Shown: positions 41,982 to 56,631 of the stretch, piece after piece
How the letters are laid out: every line of letters starts with the position of its first letter
How positions within the stretch are numbered: position 1 is the stretch's first letter
Assembly (NCBI GenBank): GCA_907165275.2
Contig: OU015654.1
Span: 12,293,501 to 12,357,500, forward strand
DNA from: Zygaena filipendulae
Lineage: Eukaryota > Arthropoda > Insecta > Lepidoptera > Zygaenidae
Reading direction: 5' to 3'
Length of the DNA: 64,000 nucleotides
Program-made: the position numbers and the translations under genes
The notes under the pieces: generated by a model
Databases searched by the model: none
Told to the model about the DNA's origin: nothing
The model's input: the letters and a program-made list of their open reading frames with translations, nothing else

Positions 41982-44657
41982 TAGTACGGGAGATACCGAT
42001 GCTAATTCGGGAGTGACTCGAGCGTCGTTGGGACCTATTGGGTTTTGAAGATTAAGAGATATAAACAAAATAAGGTCATATGATATTTTTTCATTCACCG
42101 GTGGGTTTAGCTTCTACAGGCTTTCAAAAATGTAAAAAAAAATATTAAAATGGAAATACTCGAGCGCGTCAGATATTGTAGTTGAGATACTCCAAGGTGT
42201 ATCTGATATCGAAAATATATTCATCTGCCGATTTGCGTGGTGGGGGTGGCCATCCGGAAGTGGACAAAATGAAAAAAAAAAACATTTACTCCAGCGCGTC
42301 AGATATTCAAAGGGGATGTTAAGTGAGCCCTAAAAAAGCTCCCCTTCGAAAATCTGCCAATTTGGAGGTGACGCAAGGTAGTAGCGAATTTTTGAAAATG
42401 CAAAAAAAAATCTCAATTTTGAAATACTCGAGCGTGTCAGATTATTTTACAGAAGGTTCAGCTTGCACTCCAAGTTATGTTGGCTTAAAATCTGACAATA
42501 ATTTTGATGGGTATTATTAATCTGACTGCTAGAAACAAAAATTATGATTTATTTCTAAGATTTTTTTTTTCTTTCTGACGTAAGTTTAATAACTTTATGA
42601 GCTATTTCTTGTTCACAAAAAACACACTTTATATTTCTATGAAATATGTAAAAGCTCACAAAATATTATTCACAAAACTAACTTTAAAGCACAAACAAGC
42701 CATTTCGTTTTACATATAATAACATGAACGCGTTGTTTTGTGATGAGCTTTATTATATATATATATAATAATTACATTAAAGTGAAAGGTGAACCTATAG
42801 TATGATGTAATACTTACCTTAACTTATTTTAATATGTATTTTAACCGACCAAAAAAAGTTATAATTCGGCACGTTTAGCGCCGTGGTATACTGTGATGAC
42901 GTTATGGCGACGGAAAGTAGTGTGAGGACGGTGCGAGAGAGTGAGAGATAGAGAAAAAGTAAAAGGGAAAGAAAGACAGAGATATGAATAGGTACATGTT
43001 TCACTGCAGCTGCTCGTTCGATTCGAAGACGATTTTTGTTTCTTCGGCTTATGAAAATCGGCAGATTATATTTTTCCCGCTATCCTTGAGTTATTTACTT
43101 TAAAATAAAAAACAAATCAACTGCGCTCGAGAATGTCGAAGTTGCGTTTTTTTTTTGCAAGTTTGTGATCCTCTAACTCCTTTACGTCACGTTCAAATGG
43201 TCAGATTATTCATATACATACTTCTCACTATGTAATTAACCCACCATATCTTAATCTGACGCGCTCGACTATTTCGAGTTATCGATTTTTTTTTACTAAT
43301 CTGATCGGTTATTCTAGACGCACCCACCAGTGTAGAGGGCCTATATTTGGTGGAGGTACTCAACATGGTGCAAGGTACCCCCCTTATGTTCATCTGACGC
43401 GCTTTAGCTAATCCACAAATCCCCTTGTGGCGGATTCTTTCCGCCGTGGGGTTGCAGGTTCAAGATACTCCAGAATGAAAGTCTACATGCTTGTTAACGA
43501 GGTTTTATATTTTCTAAACGGTAAAATATTACAAGACACAGCCTACTCAGCCGACACGGTATCGATGACAGTTCTATTTTTTTTCCTTACATACAATAGT
43601 GATGTAGACACGTCATTCATAGTGATGTGCATAAATCGCTCGACAAACTATTCGCAACATCCTCTCAACCACAAAGAAAATTGAAGATTAATCATATTAC
43701 AAATTTCCACATAAATCATTACAAGTCAACTAATTACAGAAGTCAAATTGTACACATTAAATTTATCTAGCCGAGTGGTCAATTAAAAAAGTTACCTCAC
43801 ATTATAACAATAATAATAAAATTGTATATTAACATTCACAAACACATAATAGCTATACCGTCTATCTAGTGATAGAGGTAATGTCACTGTAAAAGGCTTA
43901 GTGCAACATGCCTTTCTATGCCTACATAGAATTTTACATGTTACACTCTTTACGTCCATCAATATAAAAAATAATAACAATAAATTATTAATTCTCATTA
44001 AATAGTGATTAAAGGTAAAAAACCAGTCTACATAGCGTCTTACATTGTCAACAATAAATTCTAAAACCATATTCAAATAACGTCAGTCTTATTAGCTATG
44101 TCTAGTATCACAGTATATAATAATGAGTCACAATATGTACATTAATAAACTTATGATGCTTGGTCATCGATATCATAAGTAAATAGGTGAGCACAGCACA
44201 AAACAACTGGCCTTCAGTCCAGAAACCTACGCGGTATTTTGACAACCCTACCATGTCTTGTAGTCGCAGAGAATGGCCGGGATCCACCACTCACCGGGTA
44301 TATAGGGGTCTCGTCCGATCTGTGAGGTGCCTCCCTCTCTAGAGCACAGCTAGAGTTGGACAGCAGGTCATTATCCTCGGTCCTGTCACGGTCGCCAGTT
44401 TTGTGGCGGATTCTTTCCGCCGTGGGGTTGCAGGTTCAAGATACTCCAGAATGAAAGTCTACATGCTTGTTAACGAGGTTTTATATTTTCTAAACGGTAA
44501 AATATTACAAGACACAGCCTACTCAGCCGACACGGTATCGATGACAGTTCTATTTTTTTTCCTTACATACAATAGTGATGTAGACACGTCATTCATAGTA
44601 ATGTGCATAAATCGCTCGACAAACTATTCGCAACACCCCTCTTGGCGGTCCGTACTA
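41982..44657. mobile_element. TAGTACGG-ended transposon with nested LTR element, units 2/3
   Basis: Equivalent of 30021-32697. Confidence 0.75.
43426..44635 (-). mobile_element. Internally deleted LTR retrotransposon, units 2/3
   Basis: Equivalent of 31466-32675, including CCCCT on both sides. Confidence 0.82.
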
Positions 44658-45654
44658 CAAGGTGTTTCGATTTTTTTGATGCGAAGTGTAAAATGTCATG
44701 TTAAAACATGACAGTTAAACTGCGCAACAGATTTGAATGTTTTTACTGCTTTAGTTATTCTTCTGAGGTTTTTACTACATTTTATAGAACTTCTTCTAGA
44801 TGGTGTAGGTACATTTATTTATTTAAACTTTTTGCACATTATGGTACTAAAGGCGGGCTTAATGCCATTGTGGCATTCTCTGCCAGTCAACCTTCAAGAT
44901 CTGCAGAAAGTGTGTTTGGTGGTGCTTGTAAGTTCTTGATAATTAATAGATACACAATAAACACACTAAAACATTACAAACAGTTACAAACCATACAAAA
45001 TACTTATAAATAATATGTAGGTAATTCAATAATATGAATAATATATAATAAACAAGCTAAAACATTAACTATAAAGTACTTATATATAATACGTAATTCA
45101 ATAATATGCTTAATACACATTTCTGATTAAATTTATGAAGAATAGAAAAAAATAAAATACTTTTGAAAACAGCACATTAAACACATAAACCTATACCTAG
45201 GTAGGTGCAAGATGCTTTTAGTGTAGAAAAGAGTTGTAGCACCTTTAGGTCTTAAAAAGCATACAGAATAATTCGCAATGGCTGCGCCTATTTCCAAATG
45301 TTGAATCATCTTTGTCATTTGATAAAATATAATTTTATTTGGTTATACTAAGCATTGATATAATATTAAATAAAAAACAAAGATTTTTTTACTAATATAC
45401 ATAGTATTCTTATCCAGTTTATGTATGTTACTTACCTCGAGCATTAATTTTATGTACCTAGATTTAGTTGTTATTTTATTGTCAAATGTATAATTCTATT
45501 CTATTTTAATGCACTTTCACTAGGTTTGAGCTTAAATAATCAAATACACACCATAATACATAATTATTTTACGTTGAAAAACTTACTCTCAGATTAGTAA
45601 TTATCAAAATATCGAAAATTGTACCCTTATTAACATAACAATATGCTTAATAAT

Positions 45655-47181
45655 TTATCTCTTATTATTTTTCCTCCTCGACTTGCCGGGCCTTTGGTTC
45701 TTTTTTTTATTCTTCACTTGGAATTTTGAAGTTTTGTAATCGAATGGTTTCTTTTTTTCTGAATTGAATCCATTCATATCATTTGAAGATTCCCGAGTAT
45801 TCAATTTAGATCCCTTCTTTTTACCACCGAAACCAAACTTTTTGTCTTTGCCTTGCCTTCTTTTCGACAACTGGTTCTGACCTCCCTTTCCTTTGTTATT
45901 CTTTTCTTTGTTATCATCCAAGAAATCTAAATCGGATGACTTTCCTTTTCTTACTCTTTTAAGTTTTTCCAAAATTTGTTTTTTCTCTGCGGCTTGTTTG
46001 ATTTTTGTATCAATCTGGGAATAAAACGTAAAAACATAGTTTTAATAATTACACATATTAGGATAAAAATAATATATTAGCTGGAAAAATAAGATTAAAA
46101 AATTACCTGAACTTTCTTCCCAATCTTTTTAAGTTCTCTAAGTTGTCTCACTTTCTCTGTGGCGGCCTGGCGCGCCTGCTTAGCCATTAACGTCTGCCGT
46201 ACCTTCTGCATGTGCTCATCGGTTTTAGCCATCTCAGCAAAGTAATCATCCGGCCTGGTAACAATCCAAACCATATTTTATAGTACACTTTAATATTGCT
46301 ATATCAGAAAATTCAATTAGGTAGACATAACACATCTACCAATTACACATCTATGAATTACAATGGCATGACTATTGGGTATTTTATATCATCATAGAAT
46401 GATCTTGAATGACATGTATACATAGATATTTGGATAAATATTTATAATTTCTGTTCCTCTATAGAGGACATGGACTAAAAATACAATAACAAACTATTCC
46501 AAGCTGACTAAATACTTTAACTTTGTTGTTACCAAGTTTTATTTCATATTGAGCATATCTTACCGCTTTGTAGGTATCTTGAGTTCCTTCAATTTCTTAA
46601 TGCCTTCTACTACAGCAGCTTGGGCTTGACGGTGAATCAGGTTTTCACGTTTGAATTCATTTAGGACAGGGTCTTCAGATGGATCATAATTTTTATGCCC
46701 TTTGCTGTTTTCTTTCATATTTCTGAAACATGTTTCAAGTTAACATTTTAAATAAATAACAATAACAATGCTTCGAATGTTACATTTCTTAGCGGAGTAT
46801 ATAAATACAAAATCTCACTTTCTTCGCTGTGCAGTGTCTTGAAGCTGTAGTACTATTTCTGGCGCCATCGGTGCCACAGTAGTGACCAGATCTAAAGTTT
46901 CTACCCATGGTAAATCTAGCTTTATTTCTTTATGTTTGTTTTTCAAATCCGCTACATTGTTAATGCATGTTTTTTCTTCTTTTTCAATTACTTTGATTAC
47001 TCCCGGTTTGATTGCACCTTTGGCGTAGGCTTCTTGTAACTGTAAATATAGTTTTTTTATAACACGATAAAGAAAAAAGACATTTGAAACTACAGGTATT
47101 TTTTTAAGTAAACATTTAAGTACCTACCTCTTCATCTGAATCCGATTCAGTCTCACTGTTATTTATCATAAAGTCATTCAT
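45655..47181 (-). CDS. Ebp2: EBP2 copy A, unit 3, complete
   Basis: Same exon structure as unit 2 shifted by 11,960 bp: 47128-47181, 46819-47039, 46564-46722, 46107-46254, 45655-46014. I saw no coding difference from unit 2 by eye. 313 residues. Confidence 0.9.
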
Positions 47182-47652
47182 TTTATTAGACTAAAGTCAA
47201 TTTTTTTGTATGACAAAGGCAAGCAAGACGCAAGCTTAAACGTGAACCATCTACAAAATCAATAATTACAAAACAAATTTTTAACCTTTAAATCTAACCT
47301 TGTCTAAGATTATAATCACAATAGTATTTATAACCTCAAAACTCAAAAGCAGACTTAGCACGCTGTCGCAACTTCATACTTCAGAAAAAATGTATGGAAT
47401 TATGGATTGTGACATTGTGACCGTGTTATGATGTTGAAATGGTGGCGTTCGGTCTTCTCGCTCTATAGTCTATGGCAATGTCAGTCGCTGGTCGCTGTCA
47501 AGCGTAATTTTGGCGCCTGGTTCATGTTTATAGTCGTGTATACTTTCGACCCTGTAAATATTTGCAACTAATTTTGCCACACCTTATAAATACATATATC
47601 AACCGGGTTCATAGCCCATCTATACCAGTGACCGTAACTCTGCTCGCGACAG

Positions 47653-47788
47653 TGACATGAGCAAGCAGCTGCCGACCGCCGCCGCCGCCGCCACCACCAC
47701 CAAGAGCCCGCGCGTCGAGAGCAAGCCGGAGGGCGCGTGGCAGCGCAAGCAGCAGCAGAAGAAGAAGGGCAAGGGCCGCAAGTGGTAG
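47653..47788 (+). pseudogene. SRP72 last-exon copy A, unit 3
   Basis: Equivalent of 23758-23893, acceptor and reading frame intact. Confidence 0.85.
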
Positions 47789-47975
47789 CCGCAGGGCCGA
47801 CCGACAGACCCGCCCGGATATTAATAATACACATTTTATAACCGACACATTTTGTTTTGTTTTATTACTGCTGAATTTTTTTTTTTTTTGTTAAGGCGTC
47901 GCGCGGTTTACGCATTTTGCCAGTTTCAAGGTAGGGAAACGATGATAAACATGAAAAGGATGCGGATTCGGAATT

Positions 47976-48368
47976 TTGGATAGGATCAGGAGACTGTGGG
48001 TTATTTTGGTTTACATAGGTAATCATAAATATTATTATTATATATACAGAATAGATTATATCTTAATGTCGTTGGAAATTAGGAAAGATACGATACTTTT
48101 AAATATTAATAAATCATTTGAAGAGAGCAGGGAAATAATAGATGTAGGAAAAGGAACATCGAGGGAAAGGAGATCATTAAGGAATACGGACCGGTCGTAT
48201 AGTGGGCATGAAAAGAAAATGTGGTTAAAAATTAGTCATGATCTGCTGTCTTTGCCCATGGTCGACATGCGTAAGGAGTGGCATAATTCTGGGATCAACA
48301 ACCGTGAACTAAAAGGTAGATATTACTCTTTATTGCAGACGTCTATACCAGCAAAGCCTTTGTTTTAA
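47976..48368 (+). CDS. Unidentified 130-codon ORF, unit 3
   Basis: Identical in translation to the unit 1 ORF at 24081-24473; same context. Confidence 0.35.
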   Translation: MDRIRRLWVILVYIGNHKYYYYIYRIDYILMSLEIRKDTILLNINKSFEESREIIDVGKGTSRERRSLRNTDRSYSGHEKKMWLKISHDLLSLPMVDMRKEWHNSGINNRELKGRYYSLLQTSIPAKPLF

Positions 48369-48662
48369 AATACTTTTATTAGAAAGTCTCACATGTCGTT
48401 GCATGCCGCCATAGCTCGAATGCCAGCTCTGTGTTGTCTCTTATTTAAAAAGTGACTGACAGAGAACTGCTATTCAGCCAATGCCAACACGTTATCTTTA
48501 ACAAAAAAATTAAAGTAAATCATCATAATCATGAATATCGGTTTAGCCAATAGTTCAATTAAATTAACAATAATTATGTTAAAAACTTATAAACTTATTT
48601 GGATTAAAATTTGAATCCACAATCATTAATATAGTCACTTATAAACCATAATACGTCATTTA

Positions 48663-48985
48663 CACGCGGCGAGCCCCGAGCGACTGTTTACATTCGCGCT
48701 TCGTCGCTCGCCGCGTGGTTCGCCTCGTCGCTCGTGCCGCTCGCGTCCCCCGGAGCGGCTTTTTTGTCACGAGTCAAAGGGACGAAAAAGGAGCAAGAGG
48801 CGCGGGGCGAGGGACGAGGCGCGAGTGTGAACAGACGCTAGGGGCTCGCCGCGTGGTTCGCCTCGTCACTCGCACCGCTCGCTTCCGGAGCGGTTTTTTG
48901 GTCACGAGTCAAAGGACCTCGCGTCAAAGCGAGCGTGGTGTTTACACTCGCGTTCTCGCTTCAGTCGGGTTTCAACTTTGGGCCG
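48663..48985. repeat. GC-rich CG/CTCG repeat block, unit 3
   Basis: Equivalent of 24768-25090. Confidence 0.6.
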
Positions 48986-49156
48986 CGATGGTTGTGTGCT
49001 TTTAAACTGCATAATTGGATTGGTTGTAACTTGCAACAAGAAACGTTTTGGTTTCTAGAATTATTTTAAAAGAAACCGATAATTTGGGATCCCAAACATA
49101 GATTCCACAAAAATAACCAAAAAGTAAACGTTATATGGACTAGATTTTATTAAGAA

Positions 49157-49703
49157 ACTAGCTGTGCCCCGCGGTTTCACCCGCGTGAAAAGTTTTTATG
49201 TAACAATTTTTTTTTCTTGACATCCGATTTGAATGAAACAAAGCCTATATGTAGATCCAGGCTAAGCTTAATCTACCTGCGAAAACCGCATGACAATCCG
49301 TTCAGTAGATTCAGAGATTATCGCGAACTGAGAGACAGACAGTCAGAATATATTTTTTAAAACCCCTTTTTTTATAGTTGGTTACTCTTCGTTTATCGTC
49401 CCCTGTCAATTTTTGTTAAAAATATTCAATGTACAGAATCGCGGATTCTACTCTTTTATTATATTAGTACTAGCTGTGCCCCGCGGTTTCACCCGCGCGA
49501 AAAGTTTCTATACAACAACTTCTTTTTATACAACAACTTCTTTTCCCGACATCCGATTTCAATGAAACAAAGCCTATGTAACTCCAGGTTAAGCTTAATC
49601 CTAAACCGCATGACAATCCGTTCAGTAGATTCGGAGATTATCGTGAACAGACAGAAAGACAGAAAAGATTTTTAAAAACACTTTTTTTGTGCTTGGTTAC
49701 TCT
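49157..49703 (-). repeat. Two tandem CCGCGG dispersed repeats, unit 3
   Basis: Equivalent of 25262-25808. Confidence 0.75.
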
Positions 49704-49741
49704 TCCCCCCCCCCCCCCCCCGTCCGTCCGCTCCGTTACGT

Positions 49742-50185
<444 letters not shown>

Positions 50186-50414
50186 CTAAACTTAAAATTT
50201 TGTAAAACTAATTGTAACGTATATCTTGTTTTATATTCGTTTTTATTAACGATATGGAAGAGCTGGATATCCTGACACAAGTATATATTTATACTTAAAA
50301 GGATGTCCAACGAACCATATATGCAAAAAAAACTTTTGGTTAAGAAATAAACAATTTTTAATTTTAATTTAATTTTTTAATCCAAGAAATCTAAATCAGA
50401 TGATTTTCTTGTTC

Positions 50415-51653
50415 TTAATCTTTTAAGTTTTTCCAAAATTTTAATTTTAATTTTTTCCCAGCGGCTTGTTTTATTTTGTTATCAATCTGGGAATAAAACG
50501 TAAAAACATAGTTTTAATAATTATACATATTACGATACAAATAATATATTAGCTGGAAAAATAAGATAAAAAAATTACCTGAACTTTCTTCCCAATCTTT
50601 TTAACTTCTCGAAGTTGTCTCACTTTCTCTGTGGCGGCCTGGCGCGCCTGCTTAGCCATTAACGTCTGCCGTACCTTCTGCATGTGCTCATCGATTTTAG
50701 CCATCTCAGCAAAGTAATCATCCGGCCTGGTAACAATCCAAACCATATTTTATAGTACACTTTAATATTGCTATATCAGAAAATTCAATTAGGTAGACAT
50801 AACACATCTACCAATTACACATCTATGAATTACAATGGCATGACTATTGGGTATTTTATATCATCATAGAATGATCTTGAATGACATGTATACATAGATA
50901 TTTGGATAAATATTTATAATTTCTGTTCCTCTATAGAGGACATGGACTAAAAATACAATAACAAACTATTCCAAGCTGACTAAATACTTTAACTTTGTCG
51001 TTACCAAGTTTTATTTCATATTGAGCATATCTTACCGCTTTGTAGGTATCTTGAGTTCCTTCAATTTCTTAATGCCTTCTACTACAGCAGCTTGGGCTTG
51101 ACGGTGAATCAGGTTTTCACGTTTGAATTCATTTAGGACAGGGTCTTCAGATGGATCATAATTTTTATGCCCTTTGCTGTTTTCTTTCATATTTCTGAAA
51201 CATGTTTCAAGTTAACATTTTAAATAAATAACAATAACAATGCTTCGAATGTTACATTTCTTAGCGGAGTATATAAATACAAAATCTCACTTTCTTCGCT
51301 GTGCAGTGTCTTGAAGCTGTAGTACTATTTCTGGCGCCATCGGTGCCACAGTAGTGACCAGATCTAAAGTTTCTACCCATGGTAAATCTAGCTTTATTTC
51401 TTTATGTTTGTTTTTCAAATCCGCTACATTGTTAATGCATGTTTTTTCTTCTTTTTCAATTACTTTGATTACTCCCGGTTTGATTGCACCTTTGGCGTAG
51501 GCTTCTTGTAACTGTAAATATAGTTTTTTTATAACACGATAAAGAAAAAAGACATTTGAAACTACAGGTATTTTTTTAAGTAAACATTTAAGTACCTACC
51601 TCTTCATCTGAATCCGATTCAGTGTCACTGTTATTTATCATAAAGTCATTCAT
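50415..51653 (-). pseudogene. EBP2 copy B, unit 3
   Basis: Same frameshift and truncation. It lacks both the unit 1 glycine-to-serine change and the unit 2 proline-to-serine change. Confidence 0.85.
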
Positions 51654-52239
51654 TTTATTAGACTAAAGTCAATTTTTTTGTATGACAAAGGCAAGCAAGA
51701 CGCAAGCTTAAACGTGAACCATCTACAAAATCAATAATTACAAAACAAATTTTTAACCTTTAAATCTAACCTTGTCTAAGATTATAATCACAATAGTATT
51801 TACTATTTATAACCTCAAAACTCAAAAGCAGACTTAGCACGCTGTCGCAAAGTATGTTCTCTTACTCGTCGTCGTCTGTGCAACTTCATACTTCAGAAAA
51901 AATGTATGGATTGTGACATTGTGACCGTTGTTGTTGTTGTTTTTACTATTCGCTCCGGAGAGCAGGCAAAGGAGCTAAGCCATACAGCCTTGTCTTTTCT
52001 TTTTTTTTTATGTTATGACGTTGAAATGGTGGCGTTCGGTCTTCTCGCTCTATAGTCTATGGCAATGTCAGTCGCTGGTCGCTGTCAAGCGTAATTTTGG
52101 CGCCTGGTTCATGTTTATAGTCGTGTATACTTTCGACCCTGTAAATATTTGCAACTAATTTTGCCACACCTTATAAATACATATATCAACCGGGTTCATA
52201 GCCCATCTATACCAGTGACCGTAACTCTGCTCGCGACAG

Positions 52240-52372
52240 TGACATGAGCAAGCAGCTGCCGACCGCCGCCGCCGCCGCCGCCACCAAGAGCCCGCGCGTC
52301 GAGAGCAAGCCGGAGGGCGCGTGGCAGCGCAAGCAGCAGCAGAAGAAGAAGGGCAAGGGCCGCAAGTGGTAG
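52240..52372 (+). pseudogene. SRP72 last-exon copy B, unit 3
   Basis: Equivalent of 28319-28451, intact frame and stop. Confidence 0.85.
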
Positions 52373-52505
52373 CCGCCGGGCCGACCGACAGACCCGCCCG
52401 GATATTAATAATACACATTTTATAATCGACATGTTTTGTTTTGTTTTATTACTGCTGAATATTGCAATCCGAACTAATCCTACTAATACACTTCGCATCA
52501 AAAAA

Positions 52506-53766
52506 TTAAAACCGACTTCCAAAAACACAAAACTAAAAAAGCTTAAAAATAAAAAGTTAAAAATAACAAAATACAGATTTAATCCAAAAGACAAAAACAC
52601 ACGTAATATTATTATTGATTTGTGCTACCACTTGTGCTACCACTGATCGGTTTGAATTCGGTGACAAGCCCGCTGGTGTAAGCCCACTTGGGTTATTCTG
52701 CTCACGAAGAGCTGGTGGCGGGAGTCGACTTAGATCTTCTCCTTCCATATTTGGCTTGTCACCGACTTCATACCGATCAGTGGTAGCACAAATCAATAAT
52801 AATATTACGTGTGTTTTTGTCTTTTGGATTAAATCTGTATTTTGTTATTTTTAACTTTTTATTTTTAAGCTTTTTTAGTTTTGTGTTTTTGGAAGTCGGT
52901 TTTAATTTTTTGTTAAAATTTTGTTTATTTTTCGCTTTTAAGTGACAGTTCGTAATTACTCTAAGTTACAATAGCCTAATGTCAACTGCTCATCGCCTTT
53001 TACAAAATATTGCTTTTCCCGACGCAGGGACGTTAATTATTGAGGAGTTCTCCTAGTACATCACCAACAGTTCCACTTCACCATATACATTGTGACGAGC
53101 ATAAATTGTTTAGAAACCATATTCAAGTTAACGATTCGGAACCCGTGAAATAACTATTATTGAGTAGTTCCCATAACCATCTGTAGTCTTCATCATCAGT
53201 TCCACTTCTTCAAATTTTGCTTTCCGAAAGCAAATAAACGTTTTACTATAAAAAATACAAAAATCGCTATAGGTGTGCCTATAATTTTTGAAGAGTTCCT
53301 TCGATTACTCCAAGATCCCATCACCAGATCTCGACTTGGTGACAATGGAATCAATTTGGGAGTATCCCCTTCCAAACAAAAAAACAATTTTTGAAATCGC
53401 TCCAATCGGAACCCGTGAAATACGTATTATTGTTGAGTAGTTCCGATGACCATCTGTGGTCTTCATCATCAGTTCCATTTCTTCAAATTTTGCTTTCCAA
53501 AAGCAAATGAACGATTTATTACAAAAAGTACCCAAATCCTATAATTTTTGAAGAGTTCCCTCGATTTCTCCAAGATCCCATCATCAGATCCCGACTTGGT
53601 GGCAATGGGACCTAATTGGGAGTGAACCCTTTCAAACAAAAAAGAATTTTCCAAATCGGTCCAACCGTCTTCGAGTAATCGGTGAACATACATAAAAAAA
53701 AAAAAAAAAAAAAACATACATACAATCGAACATAGAACCTCCTCCTTTTTGGAAGTCGGTTAAAAA
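52506..53766. mobile_element. Hairpin element, unit 3
   Basis: Equivalent of 28585-29832, with a 12-bp duplication of GTGCTACCACTT at about 52621-52644 in the left arm only. Confidence 0.8.
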
Positions 53767-53954
53767 ATCGAAACACTTCCGTTTTTATTATTTCTGTCCT
53801 AATTTAACACAAAAGAGTTTTCATTCCAAGTCAAATTAATTTGAATTTAGAACATTAACATTAGGATTTGAAAACCTCATATTTCTCCCTAATAAACGAC
53901 ACATGACAAATATACACATTTTTCTGATAATCCTTACAAATCATAAACTTGCAA

Positions 53955-56631
53955 TAGTACGGGAGATACCGATGCTAATTCGGGAGTGACTCGAGCGTCG
54001 TTGGGACCTATTGGGTTTTGAAGATTAAGAGATATAAACAAAATAAGGTCATATGATATTTTTTCATTCACCGGTGGGTTTAGCTTCTACAGGCTTTCAA
54101 AAATGTAAAAAAAAATATTAAAATGGAAATACTCGAGCGCGTCAGATATTGTAGTTGAGATACTCCAAGGTGTATCTGATATCGAAAATATATTCATCTG
54201 CCGATTTGCGTGGTGGGGGTGGCCATCCGGAAGTGGACAAAATGAAAAAAAAAAAACATTTACTCCAGCGCGTCAGATATTCAAAGGGGATGTTAAGTGA
54301 GCCCTAAAAAAGCTCCCCTTCGAAAATCTGCCAATTTGGAGGTGACGCAAGGTAGTAGCGAATTTTTGAAAATGCAAAAAAAAATCTCAATTTTGAAATA
54401 CTCGAGCGTGTCAGATTATTTTACAGAAGGTTCAGCTTGCACTCCAAGTTATGTTGGCTTAAAATCTGACAATAATTTTGATGGGTATTATTAATCTGAC
54501 TGCTAGAAACAAAAATTATGATTTATTTCTAAGATTTTTTTTTTCTTTCTGACGTAAGTTTAATAACTTTATGAGCTATTTCTTGTTCACAAAAAACACA
54601 CTTTATATTTCTATGAAATATGTAAAAGCTCACAAAATATTATTCACAAAACTAACTTTAAAGCACAAACAAGCCATTTCGTTTTACATATAATAACATG
54701 AACGCGTTGTTTTGTGATGAGCTTTATTATATATATATATAATAATTACATTAAAGTGAAAGGTGAACCTATAGTATGATGTAATACTTACCTTAACTTA
54801 TTTTAATATGTATTTTAACCGACCAAAAAAAGTTATAATTCGGCACGTTTAGCGCCGTGGTATACTGTGATGACGTTATGGCGACGGAAAGTAGTGTGAG
54901 GACGGTGCGAGAGAGTGAGAGATAGAGAAAAAGTAAAAGGGAAAGAAAGACAGAGATATGAATAGGTACATGTTTCACTGCAGCTGCTCGTTCGATTCGA
55001 AGACGATTTTTGTTTCTTCGGCTTATGAAAATCGGCAGATTATATTTTTCCCGCTATCCTTGAGTTATTTACTTTAAAATAAAAAACAAATCAACTGCGC
55101 TCGAGAATGTCGAAGTTGCGTTTTTTTTTTGCAAGTTTGTGATCCTCTAACTCCTTTACGTCACGTTCAAATGGTCAGATTATTCATATACATACTTCTC
55201 ACTATGTAATTAACCCACCATATCTTAATCTGACGCGCTCGACTATTTCGAGTTATCGATTTTTTTTTACTAATCTGATCGGTTATTCTAGACGCACCCA
55301 CCAGTGTAGAGGGCCTATATTTGGTGGAGGTACTCAACATGGTGCAAGGTACCCCCCTTATGTTCATCTGACGCGCTTTAGCTAATCCACAAATCCCCTT
55401 GTGGCGGATTCTTTCCGCCGTGGGGTTGCAGGTTCAAGATACTCCAGAATGAAAGTCTACATGCTTGTTAACGAGGTTTTATATTTTCTAAACGGTAAAA
55501 TATTACAAGACACAGCCTACTCAGCCGACACGGTATCGATGACAGTTCTATTTTTTTTCCTTACATACAATAGTGATGTAGACACGTCATTCATAGTGAT
55601 GTGCATAAATCGCTCGACAAACTATTCGCAACATCCTCTCAACCACAAAGAAAATTGAAGATTAATCATATTACAAATTTCCACATAAATCATTACAAGT
55701 CAACTAATTACAGAAGTCAAATTGTACACATTAAATTTATCTAGCCGAGTGGTCAATTAAAAAAGTTACCTCACATTATAACAATAATAATAAAATTGTA
55801 TATTAACATTCACAAACACATAATAGCTATACCGTCTATCTAGTGATAGAGGTAATGTCACTGTAAAAGGCTTAGTGCAACATGCCTTTCTATGCCTACA
55901 TAGAATTTTACATGTTACACTCTTTACGTCCATCAATATAAAAAATAATAACAATAAATTATTAATTCTCATTAAATAGTGATTAAAGGTAAAAAACCAG
56001 TCTACATAGCGTCTTACATTGTCAACAATAAATTCTAAAACCATATTCAAATAACGTCAGTCTTATTAGCTATGTCTAGTATCACAGTATATAATAATGA
56101 GTCACAATATGTACATTAATAAACTTATGATGCTTGGTCATCGATATCATAAGTAAATAGGTGAGCACAGCACAAAACAACTGGCCTTCAGTCCAGAAAC
56201 CTACGCGGTATTTTGACAACCCTACCATGTCTTGTAGTCGCAGAGAATGGCCGGGATCCACCACTCACCGGGTATATAGGGGTCTCGTCCGATCTGTGAG
56301 GTGCCTCCCTCTCTAGAGCACAGCTAGAGTTGGACAGCAGGTCATTATCCTCGGTCCTGTCACGGTCGCCAGTTTTGTGGCGGATTCTTTCCGCCGTGGG
56401 GTTGCAGGTTCAAGATACTCCAGAATGAAAGTCTACATGCTTGTTAACGAGGTTTTATATTTTCTAAACGGTAAAATATTACAAGACACAGCCTACTCAG
56501 CCGACACGGTATCGATGACAGTTCTATTTTTTTTCCTTACATACAATAGTGATGTAGACACGTCATTCATAGTAATGTGCATAAATCGCTCGACAAACTA
56601 TTCGCAACACCCCTCTTGGCGGTCCGTACTA
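53955..56631. mobile_element. TAGTACGG-ended transposon with nested LTR element, units 3/4
   Basis: Equivalent of 30021-32697. Confidence 0.75.
55400..56609 (-). mobile_element. Internally deleted LTR retrotransposon, units 3/4
   Basis: Equivalent of 31466-32675, including CCCCT on both sides. Confidence 0.82.

Larger units (their letters stand above)
32390..44349. repeat. Tandem array unit 2 (11,960 bp)
   Basis: Near-identical to unit 1. The 25-bp length gain is mostly in the poly-C/CA/CG tract. Private differences include a proline-to-serine change in EBP2 B, and two substitutions in the right arm of the hairpin element. Confidence 0.95.
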
